A DNA stretch of 64,000 nucleotides, taken from contig DCYS01000007.1 of assembly GCA_002331485.1 (NCBI GenBank), forward strand, positions 87,914-151,913, in the 5' to 3' direction. The notes under the pieces were generated by a model. It worked only from the letters and a program-made list of their open reading frames with translations, did no database searches and had not been told where the DNA came from. The position numbers and the translations under genes are program-made. Source of the DNA: Flavobacteriales bacterium UBA2104. Its GTDB lineage: Bacteria > Bacteroidota > Bacteroidia > Flavobacteriales_D > Crocinitomicaceae. Positions 34,697 to 43,823 of this stretch are shown here, one piece after another (position 1 is the first letter of the stretch; every line of letters begins with the position of its first letter).

Positions 34697-35671
34697 ATGC
34701 TCAATAAATTATTAACGATCTTTTTCGTTTCTTCATGTGTATTTGTTAACGCCAATAATAATGATTCACTCATCGTGGAGGAGTGTATGGCACCTTGGCA
34801 AAAAGAGTTGCTGAAAGTAAAGCATTTGCATGATTCTGTACACGTTACGTATGTTGAGAATAATGATTTATTTGCAGAACGATGGGATAGACTTGCACAT
34901 CCGGTATTTTGGAAAACGATGATGACATTAACTCCTGATTCGTGTGTGATCAATATTGCAAAGACTCGTGAGATAGTAGCTCGAATGAGTGTTGAAGATT
35001 GGGATAAATGGTCTGATGATGAAAAAGATGATTATCGAGATTCTATTCGATCAGCGCATGGATTACATGAAGATGATAAGGTTTATATGACCACTGGTAA
35101 AAGCGATTTTTACGCATTCGATCTTGCATTACCGACTATTTCGAAAGGTGTTGAAGTTTTCAAAAAACAAGAGGTGGACCCATGGTATGCTCAGGCCATT
35201 TTATTAATAGAAAGTCCTGGCAAGCTTGCTCGATCTAATGTCGGAGCATATGGATCTTTTCAATTGATGCCGGGGGTTGCCAGAAAACACGGTTTAACAG
35301 TTAATCGATATGTTGACGAGCGCAAGGACTTTGTTAAATCTGCGAAAGCAGCAAGTAGTTTAATTCAAAATACTTGTCTTCCAGAAGCAAAGATCATTCT
35401 CGAACGAAAAGGAATAGCGTATAATGAAACAGACCTATGGTTTAGACTTTTTGTTTTGCATGTTTATCATGCTGGAGCCTATAATGTAAATCAAGTTGTG
35501 GAGAAAATAGATCCTGATAAAGGAGGGATGGAGTTAATTCAAACGATGTGGATAACTGAGGCTGGTCGTTTTAAAAACGCTTCTCAAAATTACTCTCAGC
35601 TGGCTTTAGCTGCAATGCTCATTTTTGAAGATATGCTTTGGACAACTTGTGAGTCAACTGCAATGAATTAG
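34697..35671 (+). CDS. Lytic transglycosylase, SLT domain
   Basis: A 324-residue secreted protein. The start at ATG 34697 opens the signal peptide MLNKLLTIFFVSSCVFVNA; an in-frame TTG ten codons upstream would disrupt it. The soluble lytic transglycosylase fold is identified by the catalytic Glu in AILLIESPGK, then NVGAYGSFQLMPGVARKHGL, and the AYNAG-like HVYHAGAYNVNQVV. The product would cut peptidoglycan strands to leave 1,6-anhydroMurNAc ends. No LysM domain is present. Probably cotranscribed after cmk. Confidence 0.9.
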   Translation: MLNKLLTIFFVSSCVFVNANNNDSLIVEECMAPWQKELLKVKHLHDSVHVTYVENNDLFAERWDRLAHPVFWKTMMTLTPDSCVINIAKTREIVARMSVEDWDKWSDDEKDDYRDSIRSAHGLHEDDKVYMTTGKSDFYAFDLALPTISKGVEVFKKQEVDPWYAQAILLIESPGKLARSNVGAYGSFQLMPGVARKHGLTVNRYVDERKDFVKSAKAASSLIQNTCLPEAKIILERKGIAYNETDLWFRLFVLHVYHAGAYNVNQVVEKIDPDKGGMELIQTMWITEAGRFKNASQNYSQLALAAMLIFEDMLWTTCESTAMN

Positions 35672-35677
35672 AAATAA

Positions 35678-36469
35678 CTAATCTTCAAGTAGATCCTTTT
35701 CATTAGAATCATCTAGTAGATCAGACGATGTATTCTGTTGTTTTAGTTTGACCTCTTCTCTTTGTTCCATTCGTATATAATTAAGAGTACCAACCATTGT
35801 AAGCAATACTGGAGCAATTACAACGCCTACGAACGGAATGTAAAGCAACAAGGTAAATACACCACCCGTAAGAGCCATTTGTAAAGGGTGTTTGAATGCG
35901 TAGCCCCAACTTTTACCTACACTAATATCATGACGTTCCAGGGAATAATCATAACTGTTGAAACCTGTAAAGAATCCAATTAGGATTGCGGAAATAAATG
36001 GAGTCAAGAAGCTCAATCCCAGAATCCAGGCAAACATCCACCAGATCAACTTGATAAATAAATACATCAATCCACCGAGTGTTGCAACTCCGATGGTTCT
36101 CAATATATCATTAAAGAACTTTTTCCAACCATCATCAAATGTTCTCCCTGTTTCATGCTCATCGACACGCTGACTTAGAATTGTATGAAAAGGAGATAAG
36201 AGCGTAATGATGGCAAACTGATAGATATAAAAAGAGAAATCTGTTATCCATCCAAAGATCGCATCAACGGCGCTTTGAAGATAATCTCCTACCCAAGGGA
36301 TATAGCTGACAAGTCCTAATGTAGAGCTAGCTGATTCCAATCCTCTTGTGTACATGTAGAAAAAGATCGCAATAACAATTCCTGGAATAAAAAAGATCAG
36401 GTAATGCCCCTTAAAAAGTAAGGTTAGCGCTTTTGAGATCGAATGGAAATGGTCTGTAATTGCTTTCAT
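35678..36469 (-). CDS. EI24-domain integral membrane protein (CysZ-like fold)
   Basis: A 263-residue inner-membrane protein with four to six hydrophobic segments: GHYLIFFIPGIVIAIFFYMY, FSFYIYQFAIITLLSPFHTIL, TIGVATLGGLMYLFIKLIWWMFAWILGLSFLTPF and GVFTLLLYIPFVGVVIAPVLLTMVGTL. The pattern 'SPFHTILSQRVDE' after the second helix and 'YDYSLERHDISVGKSW' before the last pair are those of the EI24 family, which includes the sulfate permease-like CysZ. In Bacteroidota its substrate is not known. The C-terminal 30 residues are an acidic tail. It starts 4 nt after a small membrane-protein gene. Confidence 0.85.
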   Translation of the reverse strand: MKAITDHFHSISKALTLLFKGHYLIFFIPGIVIAIFFYMYTRGLESASSTLGLVSYIPWVGDYLQSAVDAIFGWITDFSFYIYQFAIITLLSPFHTILSQRVDEHETGRTFDDGWKKFFNDILRTIGVATLGGLMYLFIKLIWWMFAWILGLSFLTPFISAILIGFFTGFNSYDYSLERHDISVGKSWGYAFKHPLQMALTGGVFTLLLYIPFVGVVIAPVLLTMVGTLNYIRMEQREEVKLKQQNTSSDLLDDSNEKDLLED

Positions 36470-36473
36470 GAGT

Positions 36474-36638
36474 CTAAAAGAACAATTTTAAAATTAACAC
36501 GATAATTCCAAAAAATGCAATTGTTCCCATGAAAAATAGTTTTCCTCCTCTATAACCTTGATGATACCAATACCAGCTGTTGAGACCTCCTAAAATTAAT
36601 CCTCCGAGAACAGCATATAGATAAAAAATTGACGGCAT
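36474..36638 (-). CDS. Small two-helix membrane protein
   Basis: A 54-residue protein starting at the ATG complementary to 36636-36638 (MPSIFYLYAVLGGLILGGLNSWYW). An upstream in-frame start would add an atypical basic leader. Two hydrophobic stretches (IFYLYAVLGGLILGGL and FFMGTIAFFGIIVLILKLFF) are joined by a Tyr/Gly-rich turn (WYWYHQGYRGGKL). It is 4 nt upstream of the EI24 gene and so probably translationally coupled with it. No family recognised. Confidence 0.7.
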   Translation of the reverse strand: MPSIFYLYAVLGGLILGGLNSWYWYHQGYRGGKLFFMGTIAFFGIIVLILKLFF

Positions 36639-36685
36639 AAATGAGTTTGGCTTATTTCTTGTTTTCAGTATTAAAAAACAAAGGT

Positions 36686-36757
36686 ATGAAATCAATTATG
36701 GAGAAAACGTTCGTTTTGTTACTTATGACTGCACTCGTGTTGTGGATCATGAATTGA
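36686..36757 (+). CDS. Possible 23-residue hydrophobic peptide
   Basis: A short frame reads MKSIMEKTFVLLLMTALVLWIMN. It has a single hydrophobic helix and occupies the whole gap up to the stop of the sensor-phosphatase gene. No good promoter or ribosome-binding signal was seen. The composition suits a membrane micropeptide, but chance is a fair alternative. Confidence 0.2.
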   Translation: MKSIMEKTFVLLLMTALVLWIMN

Positions 36758-39700
36758 TCAATCCGGCTTGACAGTTACTCCAATAACACAAATGTCGTCT
36801 ACCTGCTCATAACCTTCATACCACTCGATCATGCGCTCTTCAAGAATCTTTTGTTGTTCTTCCATGGATAATTTGTAGTTATCAGTGAAGATCCTTTTCA
36901 TTGCTTTGACTTTGAACTTTTTGTTTCTTTCTCCCCCAAATTGATCTGCATAACCATCCGAACTCATGTATAATTGAAGCTGTTCTTTTATAGTGATCTC
37001 ATGCAATTCATAAATTTGGTCGATAGGGGTAAATCCTCCAACAGCAACTTTGGTAGCTTTAATTTCTTCAAGTTCACCAGATTCTCCAATGATCCATAGT
37101 GATCGATGCGCACCTGCATATTTGATCGTTTTTTTCTTATGATCAATCGTTATGATTGCTGCATCCATTCCATCGCGAGTGGCTTTTTTTGAATCATCCT
37201 GACGCAAGGAAGTCTTAATTCCTTCATTCAAGAAAGACAAGATCTTATCTGGACTCGTTATTCCTTTCTCACCAACACATACATTCAACTTATCTACCCC
37301 GATCATTGACATAAATGCACCAGGAACACCATGACCTGTACAATCGGCACAAACGATGATCGACTCATCACCACGTTGATAGAACCAGTAAAAATCACCA
37401 CTTACTACATCTTTAGGCCAAAACATGATGAATGAATCAGTCAGTTGCTTTTTCATTTCATCCTTTAATGGAAGGATTGCCTTTTGGATCCTTTGAGCAT
37501 AATTGATACTATCTTCTATCTCCGTTTTCTGATGAAGGATCTCGGATTTTTGACTTTCAAGTCTAGAGTTCTTTTCTTCAATTTCCTTTGTTCTTTCCTG
37601 AACAGCTTTTTCAAGTCTCCTGTTCTGTGCTTTGAGACGCATAGAACTTATTTTTATTGCGAGATATACGATCAATATAAAGAGGATAACATAACCGATA
37701 TAGGCCCATGTAGATCTGTACCATGGGGTTGAGATCGTGAATTGAATACTAGCTTCCTCTGCTTCCTGCTTGTAGATGTTTCTTGCTTTTACATGAAAGG
37801 TATATGTACCCTCAGGTAAGTTTGTAAACTCGCTTTCATTTTTTTCACTCCATTCTGACCATTGGTTTTTGTAACCTTCAAGCTTATAACTGTATTCGAT
37901 TGGTTGATGGTCCTCAAAATACGGAGCACTATAGTTGAACTTTATAAAGTTCTTTTCATAATCAACCACTATCGGTTCGATTTTATCATTTGTGATTCCT
38001 CCAAACGCGAGTTTTTTATCTGTTACAAGAACTGAACGGATAAGCGCATGAAAGTTTTCTTTGAATGGAACCTCTCCTTTGATATCATATCTTATTAAGC
38101 CATCTGATGCTCCAATCCAGAGGTAATCATGGTTTGGTGATCGATAAAGTTCATTGATCCGACCTTTTTTGATTCCCCAAAAAGGTCTGTTAGTAAATGA
38201 ATTGTCGTTCTCATTGAATAATCCAACATTGTTGTCAATGCAATACCAGGTTCTATTATCGTCTTCAAGTAAATAAAATACAGGCTGATTAAATAAGCTG
38301 TCTCCAACAGTGTACGGCATGAAAAAAGTAATCAATTCGCCATCCATGGATGTTTCGTCTACCTCCATAATACCTTCTGTGGAACCGAAAACTACCCGTT
38401 CTTCATATTGATGAGGTACAAGTATATTATCTTCGGGTAACCCATGTGTTGCCGATGAAAAGAACTCAACATCAAAATTATCATCTGTGTAACTTACCTT
38501 AAGTATACCTTGGCCGCTTAAACCAACCCAATAATCCGTTGTATCACTTTTGTGATTAGCAATAATTCCAGTTGTTGTAGTAAATGCCTGAGGAATCGAA
38601 TAGATCACATTATAGGTCGAAGGGTCTAAAACATAAAAACCTTGACCTCCTGCTGCGATGATGTGATCATTGACCGTATCATTAGTGATCGAATTTGTAT
38701 TGATCCTCAGTACCTCCTGTACGAAGTATTCCTCATCTTGGGTATCGATTTTGTAGAGACCTTCGCTTGTTCCAACTAGTAGGTCGTCTCCATTCATTGC
38801 CATGTCCCAAACTGAGTATCTGATTCCCTCGATTTTCCTGAAGATCCTAAACGATGATTTGTCTTCAGGGTTAAGTAAAAACAATCCTTCATTAGTACCA
38901 GCGAAGAGCATTTCACGACCATTCACCTCAGTCTCCAGCACTTTCTCAACTCCACCATGTAATCCCTGGAGCTGACTGAAATAAGATAATCGTGCGTTGA
39001 GATTTATTAGAACGATACCGTTAGCAGTTGTCAACCATAAGTTTCCATCAACATCAATGAATTGATTCTTTATATCGTTAGAAACTAGCCCCATTCGCTT
39101 ATCGATGCGTCCGAGTTCCTTACCATTTTTATTAATGAAAATAAGTCCCTGGCCATGAGTGATCAGCGATATCCGATCTTCATTAATTCGTTTTGCTCCA
39201 AACAATATATAATTCACGATCTCATCATCATATTCAGTGATAAATGGATCCATAGTATTTTTTTCAATATCCCATTTGAATAATCCGATTTCCTGGGTGA
39301 TGACAAGTTTGATGGAAGGTTCTTCCGTATCTGTAATTCCAAAGATCCCATAGATTTCAAATAGTTCAGAGCCCTTAACTTTATTCCAACTTTTATTATC
39401 CCAAACCATTAGTCCTTTTTCGCGCATTCGTGCGACAAGCTTATTATTGGTTTTAAACACTGTATGAACCGTAGAAGGCATTGGTAATGTTTTGATATTA
39501 CCATCAGAATACATGAAGATCTGCTGTTCACTATGGAAATAGATCTTGTTATCTATCTCTAATATCTTCCAGATTTCATTGAAAGGATGCTTCTCCCTCA
39601 GCATTGAATCGACTAATGACTCGTAATGATACTGTCCAAGGCTATCTGAAATAAGTCTTCCGAAATCACCCTGAGAGCCTACATATATCGTTCCTTCTGA

Positions 39701-39967
39701 AGAAGTTAAAAGGGAATGTGTTAATCGTGAAGAAACAGTTTCGATCGCACGCCATTGATTTCCATCAAAGGAAAGTATGTTCCCGGTACTTCCAAAATAC
39801 ATTACTCCATTCTGATCTTGACAAATACCGTTACTCTCAGGCGAAAAATCTAAACCGTAGTCGGTAGTTGTATAATTCGTAATGGGTGGAAAAAAATCCT
39901 GACTCCAAGAAGAACTCAATAGTCCTAATAGAATAAAAACAAGTAGTGCGTAAAACTTTGGTTTCAT
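36758..39967 (-). CDS. Propeller-sensor serine phosphatase (Reg_prop + Y_Y_Y + SpoIIE)
   Basis: A 1069-residue one-component sensor. Signal peptide (MKPKFYALLVFILLGLLSSSWSQ), then about 650 residues of beta-propeller repeats of the two-component-regulator type (GNLWLTTANGIVLINLNARLSYFSQ; DYLWIGASDGLIRYD). A Y_Y_Y Ig-like domain follows at about 680-755 (YSYKLEGYKNQWSEWSEKNESEFTNLPEGTYTFHVKARN), a transmembrane helix (WAYIGYVILFILIVYLAI) and a coiled coil (RRLEKAVQERTKEIEEKNSRLESQKSEI). The end is a PP2C-like SpoIIE phosphatase with acidic metal ligands in VSGDFYWF, ADCTGHGVPGAFMSMIG, DGMDAAIITID and SSDGYADQFGG. In most relatives this propeller drives a histidine kinase; here it drives a phosphatase, likely acting on an anti-sigma antagonist. 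Confidence 0.92.
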   Translation of the reverse strand: MKPKFYALLVFILLGLLSSSWSQDFFPPITNYTTTDYGLDFSPESNGICQDQNGVMYFGSTGNILSFDGNQWRAIETVSSRLTHSLLTSSEGTIYVGSQGDFGRLISDSLGQYHYESLVDSMLREKHPFNEIWKILEIDNKIYFHSEQQIFMYSDGNIKTLPMPSTVHTVFKTNNKLVARMREKGLMVWDNKSWNKVKGSELFEIYGIFGITDTEEPSIKLVITQEIGLFKWDIEKNTMDPFITEYDDEIVNYILFGAKRINEDRISLITHGQGLIFINKNGKELGRIDKRMGLVSNDIKNQFIDVDGNLWLTTANGIVLINLNARLSYFSQLQGLHGGVEKVLETEVNGREMLFAGTNEGLFLLNPEDKSSFRIFRKIEGIRYSVWDMAMNGDDLLVGTSEGLYKIDTQDEEYFVQEVLRINTNSITNDTVNDHIIAAGGQGFYVLDPSTYNVIYSIPQAFTTTTGIIANHKSDTTDYWVGLSGQGILKVSYTDDNFDVEFFSSATHGLPEDNILVPHQYEERVVFGSTEGIMEVDETSMDGELITFFMPYTVGDSLFNQPVFYLLEDDNRTWYCIDNNVGLFNENDNSFTNRPFWGIKKGRINELYRSPNHDYLWIGASDGLIRYDIKGEVPFKENFHALIRSVLVTDKKLAFGGITNDKIEPIVVDYEKNFIKFNYSAPYFEDHQPIEYSYKLEGYKNQWSEWSEKNESEFTNLPEGTYTFHVKARNIYKQEAEEASIQFTISTPWYRSTWAYIGYVILFILIVYLAIKISSMRLKAQNRRLEKAVQERTKEIEEKNSRLESQKSEILHQKTEIEDSINYAQRIQKAILPLKDEMKKQLTDSFIMFWPKDVVSGDFYWFYQRGDESIIVCADCTGHGVPGAFMSMIGVDKLNVCVGEKGITSPDKILSFLNEGIKTSLRQDDSKKATRDGMDAAIITIDHKKKTIKYAGAHRSLWIIGESGELEEIKATKVAVGGFTPIDQIYELHEITIKEQLQLYMSSDGYADQFGGERNKKFKVKAMKRIFTDNYKLSMEEQQKILEERMIEWYEGYEQVDDICVIGVTVKPD

Positions 39968-40076
39968 ACCTGCAAATTAAAGAAAATCAGTCGGTATGGC
40001 TTTAAAAATCGAAAAAATATTCTTGCTTTCTGGCTTCACTCATTGGCTTTGATTATTTTTCGAAAAAAAAAGCAGA

Positions 40077-40481
40077 ATGGATAAAAAATTGACGTTAGCA
40101 GATACAATTAAGGCTGTAGCCACATTTCATGACAGTTTTGGAATTAAGAACAATTACAACCCTACTTCAAAGCTAGAAGATGGTCAAATTGAGCTTCGTC
40201 ACAGACTAATGAAAGAAGAGAACGATGAATATCTTGAAGCTGCTAAAGAAGGTGATCTAGTTGAGATAGCTGATGCTCTGGGAGATCAATTATACATTCT
40301 TTGCGGAACGATCATGAAGCATGGGATGCAAGATGTTATAGAAGACGTTTTTAATGAGATCCAGCGTTCTAATATGAGTAAATTAGGTGAAGACGGAAAA
40401 CCAATTTACCGTGAAGATGGAAAGATCTTGAAGGGGAAAAACTACTTTAAGCCGGATATTAAATCAATACTCGATAAGTAG
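40077..40481 (+). CDS. MazG-like nucleoside triphosphate pyrophosphohydrolase
   Basis: A 134-residue all-alpha NTP pyrophosphatase. The metal-binding pattern is LRHRLMKEENDEYLEAAKEGDLVEIADALGDQLYILCGT, i.e. ExxxE then ExxD, and FNEIQRSNMSKLGEDGKPIYREDGKILKGKNYFKP matches the HisE/phage-MazG-like branch. Such enzymes hydrolyse noncanonical or surplus (d)NTPs to the monophosphate. The Nudix gene starts 1 nt after its stop, so the two form an operon of pool-cleaning enzymes. It is distinct from the tandem MazG further right. Confidence 0.88.
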   Translation: MDKKLTLADTIKAVATFHDSFGIKNNYNPTSKLEDGQIELRHRLMKEENDEYLEAAKEGDLVEIADALGDQLYILCGTIMKHGMQDVIEDVFNEIQRSNMSKLGEDGKPIYREDGKILKGKNYFKPDIKSILDK

Positions 40482-40482
40482 A

Positions 40483-40920
40483 ATGGCGTTCAATATTCGC
40501 GTTTACGGAATTCTGATCAATGACGAAAATGAAGTCCTATTATCTGATGAATGTAGATTTGGTAAGCAATTTACTAAGTTTCCTGGAGGTGGATTAGAAG
40601 AAGGGGAGGGGATAAAAGATTGTCTGATCCGTGAGTTCCAGGAGGAATTGAACATATCTATAGAAGTTGGTAAGCTATTTTACCTAACGGATTTTTATCA
40701 AGAATCTGCATTTGATCCAGATGACCAGATCATCAGTATATACTATTTGATAGAAACAAAAGATTACAGATCCATTTCATGTTCAGATCAACCCTTCGAT
40801 TTTGATGAAGGTGACATAGAGTCTCACCGTTGGTTTAAAATTGATCATCTTGACAAAGATGAGGTTACTTTTCCCATCGATAAGATTGTTGTTGAAAAAC
40901 TAATTACCCGATCTAATTAG
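40483..40920 (+). CDS. Nudix hydrolase
   Basis: A 145-residue Nudix pyrophosphohydrolase. The Nudix box is GGGLEEGEGIKDCLIREFQEELNI: Gx5Ex7REUxEE is intact, with Asn instead of the last Gly. N-terminal strand VYGILINDENEVLLSDE and C-terminal HRWFKIDHL are also usual. Substrate is not predictable from the sequence. It begins 1 nt after the MazG-like gene (coupled translation) and its stop overlaps a convergent gene by 4 bp. Confidence 0.88.
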   Translation: MAFNIRVYGILINDENEVLLSDECRFGKQFTKFPGGGLEEGEGIKDCLIREFQEELNISIEVGKLFYLTDFYQESAFDPDDQIISIYYLIETKDYRSISCSDQPFDFDEGDIESHRWFKIDHLDKDEVTFPIDKIVVEKLITRSN

Positions 40921-41486
40921 ATCGATAATCTTTTTTGAACGTATCCGTCAATTCGTTTGAAAAACTGTTTTGGAGCGTATGTTCTCCATGAAATATCTTC
41001 CAAATCCCCTCCAAGTACAAAATATTGGTCTAGGTGTATTTCATTAAATTCCCGAACTACGTGATCGTGGAAGTTCACTAACGCAATGTAGCCATCCTCA
41101 AGTTCATCGAACCATTCTTCGTAATAGCAATCATCCGAATAATGGAAGTTGAGAACGTTTTCACCGATCAGAATAAATTTGTCAATTCCTTCATAAATAA
41201 GATGCTCGATGATATCTCTTTTCAAAGTCATGATATCGTTGTGTATAGCATCATTCCACTCACCGATCAATTCGATGATCGTATAACCTTCATCGTAATC
41301 AGTATATAGAATTTTCAGGAATAAAGTGGGTGAACCAATATTGTCCCATTGGGGATGCAAAACATAATTATAAACTTGATCTGTATACTCAAACTCACTG
41401 TACTCACGATCATAAAACGGTGAACGTTCGTCCTCAGATGAAACATATAAATGTCGCCAGTTGAAATATGGTTCAATTTCATGCAT
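40917..41486 (-). CDS. Conserved acidic protein of unknown function
   Basis: A 189-residue soluble protein with no signal peptide or transmembrane helix. It is unusually rich in Asp, Glu and Tyr (SSEDERSPFYDREYSEFEYTDQVYNY; FHYSDDCYYEEWFDELEDGYIALVNFHDHVVREF). The regular alternation suggests an alpha/beta fold. The C-terminus is basic (YAPKQFFKRIDGYVQKRL). I do not recognise the family. It converges on the Nudix gene with a 4-bp stop overlap and has its own upstream region, shared with the DUF4836 gene. Confidence 0.75.
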   Translation of the reverse strand: MHEIEPYFNWRHLYVSSEDERSPFYDREYSEFEYTDQVYNYVLHPQWDNIGSPTLFLKILYTDYDEGYTIIELIGEWNDAIHNDIMTLKRDIIEHLIYEGIDKFILIGENVLNFHYSDDCYYEEWFDELEDGYIALVNFHDHVVREFNEIHLDQYFVLGGDLEDISWRTYAPKQFFKRIDGYVQKRLSI

Positions 41487-41611
41487 ATTACAAAGTTAGA
41501 ACTTTAATAATCCTTATCATAACGTCATTTCGTGAGAAAGTAAACAAATCAATCGAAATCGTTCCAAAATGAACAAAACTTGACTTTTCAAACAGATTAA
41601 ATTGAAATCAT

Positions 41612-41619
41612 TATTTTTG
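41612..41619 (+). promoter_or_regulatory. -7 promoter element of the DUF4836 lipoprotein gene
   Basis: TATTTTTG matches TAnnTTTG and ends 23 nt before the ATG at 41643. Confidence 0.5.
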
Positions 41620-41642
41620 AGAGAAATCAAAGAAATTAAAGG

Positions 41643-43160
41643 ATGAAGAAGTCAGTTTATACCCTGTTGTTTGTTTCAGCTCTTATACTTATTGCATCAT
41701 GTGGTAAGGATAAAGAAGAGAAGAATCTCAAAAATGCTGCAGTATCATTAGTTGATAATCAGGAAGATATTATTGGTTATGGATTTATTGACGTTGCTGC
41801 GATCATTGAAAAAGGTGACTTGACTTCAATTGATCCTATTGGTAGAACCATTGAGAATAATTTTACTAAGATTGCTAACGCTGTAAAAACAGATGAAAAG
41901 ATGTTCTTTGCATTGTCAGGACCGCTCGATAGAAATGGATTTCCAGCTAAAGTAATTGGCCTTGCAAAAGTTAACAATAAAGATTCCGTTCAACAGGTGT
42001 TCACTGAAATGGGCTACTCATTCGAAGAGGAGAAAAAGAAATACGTGTACTATGACATGTCCACTGCAATTGGAATTTCTGATGATTTTATAGTATTTGT
42101 AACTGCAGATTTTCAAGGAGATCCCAAGGCTGCTATGTTAGATGCCTTCAAGGCAATGAGTGAAAAGAGTGAAGACGAAAAGATAGATGAAATTTTATCT
42201 GAAGAAGCCGATATACTTATAGCCTCTCACCTTGAGAACTTGTATGCAACTTCTAATACTTCACTGAATAACTTGCCTGAGGCTCAAAAGAAAGAGATAA
42301 CTGAGATGGTAGAGAATAGTCATATCTCGACAACGGTAAACTTTAATGATGGAGATCTAACAATTGCAATGAATTCTTCTCGAGTAAGTGAAAAGATGAA
42401 ATCAATGTACTTCATGAAAGATGAAGGAGCACAGGATGTTGCCCAATCTATAGGACCTGGTAAGCCAGTAGCTGCACTTGCTTTGGCAATGGATGTTGCA
42501 AAAATGGAGAAGTTCATCAATAAGTTTAGCCCGGGTGCAGCAAAGGAGTTGTATCGAAATCTTGGTTTGGGAGGGTTCTTCCTGCAAGCGATGGGATCTG
42601 AAGGTATTGCTTCACTGGTATCTGGAAATGCTGGTTTCAGTTTAACAAAATTCGACGAAGATATGTTAGGCTTTGGAGGAAGTATTCCTGTCTTTAATGC
42701 ATACGCTGGTCTAGGCAAAAATGGTAAGGAGATAAAAGACCTTATCCATACCTTTTCTCAGGAGGAAGATTCTCGTATTGAGGATCTGGGAGATGGTTAT
42801 TACAGAATGGAGGAGAGTATAGTATATGCATCAAATGAAGAGGTTATGATACACTCCAATGATTCTCTCAAAGAACAATTCTCTAAGACTCCAATAACTA
42901 AAACGGATGAAATACAAGACTTTGGAGAGTATCCACTGCATTTTTACGTTGATATGGGGAAATTTAGTTCGGAAGAAATCACTGGAAACTCACAACTTTC
43001 AGCGATTTTGAAACTATCAAAATATATGACGATCAAAGGGAACAATGAAGGAGTGACCTTAAAGCTAATGATGAAAAATCAACAGGAGAATGTACTCAAG
43101 CAAATCGTAAATGAAACAGCTGAACAATTCAAATCACAACTTTCGGCGATGCCAATATAA
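41643..43160 (+). CDS. DUF4836-family lipoprotein
   Basis: A 505-residue lipoprotein with signal MKKSVYTLLFVSALILIASCG and lipidation at Cys20. The body matches the general outline of the DUF4836 family, which is confined to Bacteroidota: AVSLVDNQEDIIGYGFIDVAAIIEKGDLTSID near the start, KMFFALSGPLDRNGFPAKVIGLAKVNNKDSVQQVF, ISDDFIVFVTADFQGDPKAAM, and LDGSIP-like repeats (MLGFGGSIPVFNAYAGLGKNGKEIKDLI) in the second half. Biological role unknown. Another lipoprotein gene follows after 18 nt. Confidence 0.82.
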   Translation: MKKSVYTLLFVSALILIASCGKDKEEKNLKNAAVSLVDNQEDIIGYGFIDVAAIIEKGDLTSIDPIGRTIENNFTKIANAVKTDEKMFFALSGPLDRNGFPAKVIGLAKVNNKDSVQQVFTEMGYSFEEEKKKYVYYDMSTAIGISDDFIVFVTADFQGDPKAAMLDAFKAMSEKSEDEKIDEILSEEADILIASHLENLYATSNTSLNNLPEAQKKEITEMVENSHISTTVNFNDGDLTIAMNSSRVSEKMKSMYFMKDEGAQDVAQSIGPGKPVAALALAMDVAKMEKFINKFSPGAAKELYRNLGLGGFFLQAMGSEGIASLVSGNAGFSLTKFDEDMLGFGGSIPVFNAYAGLGKNGKEIKDLIHTFSQEEDSRIEDLGDGYYRMEESIVYASNEEVMIHSNDSLKEQFSKTPITKTDEIQDFGEYPLHFYVDMGKFSSEEITGNSQLSAILKLSKYMTIKGNNEGVTLKLMMKNQQENVLKQIVNETAEQFKSQLSAMPI

Positions 43161-43178
43161 ATTAAAACAATAGAAATA

Positions 43179-43823
43179 ATGAAAACTAACTTAACCCTAA
43201 TTTCACTCATTGCAGTGTTCGTATCTGCGTGTGGTATGCGTTCATTAGAAAATGAAACAGTTTCAACTGGTAAAGTTGATGGAAATACCTACAGCAATAA
43301 ATTCTTAGGTTTCAAAATGGAACTACCAGAAGGTCATGATCTGATGTCAGATACAGAGCTTAAAATGGTCAATGAGGATGTTGACGATTTTGGTTCTGGT
43401 GCATCAAAAGAAGAGGTAGAAGAATCACTAAAACGAACAAAGCAAATCTTTGGATTTAGGTATTATGACCCGACACAACTCACAATGATAACTGTTAATC
43501 CTACGCTTTTGATCACGACTGAAAGAATAGACCCTAGAATGAAAGGCCTGACTTCAAAAGAATACTTAAAAGTTGCTCGAAAAAATCATAATAAAATGAA
43601 TCCTTTACAGCAATTTGAATTTGAAGAAACAGCAACGGTAAGAATCGGAGGTCAGCTTTTTGAACGACAGGTAATTACTCAATCGCTTTATGGAATGGAA
43701 GTCAAAACAGGTCAATATTGTAAGATCATAGATGATTATGCAGTTTTATTCTCTATCATTTATGAGACAGCAGAAGATAAACAAAAGCTAATTAATGTTT
43801 TAAGTACTTATGAGAACATATAG
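43179..43823 (+). CDS. Lipoprotein of unknown function
   Basis: A 214-residue lipoprotein: signal MKTNLTLISLIAVFVSACG with Cys18 as lipid site. The domain begins NTYSNKFLGFKMELPEGHDLMSD, a phrase shared with many 'PsbP-like' or DUF-type stress lipoproteins in which 'GF-K-P' precedes a mixed alpha/beta fold. It ends with YCKIIDDYAVLFSIIYETAEDKQKLINVLSTYENI. No catalytic motif. It follows the DUF4836 gene on the same strand and likely shares its promoter. Its last 16 bp overlap an unassigned antisense frame. Confidence 0.75.
   Translation: MKTNLTLISLIAVFVSACGMRSLENETVSTGKVDGNTYSNKFLGFKMELPEGHDLMSDTELKMVNEDVDDFGSGASKEEVEESLKRTKQIFGFRYYDPTQLTMITVNPTLLITTERIDPRMKGLTSKEYLKVARKNHNKMNPLQQFEFEETATVRIGGQLFERQVITQSLYGMEVKTGQYCKIIDDYAVLFSIIYETAEDKQKLINVLSTYENI

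Noticed and set aside
42320..42718. A 132-codon minus-strand frame inside the DUF4836 gene
   Set aside because: The coding strand has a clear lipoprotein with a promoter; the antisense translation is proline- and serine-rich without a recognisable fold.
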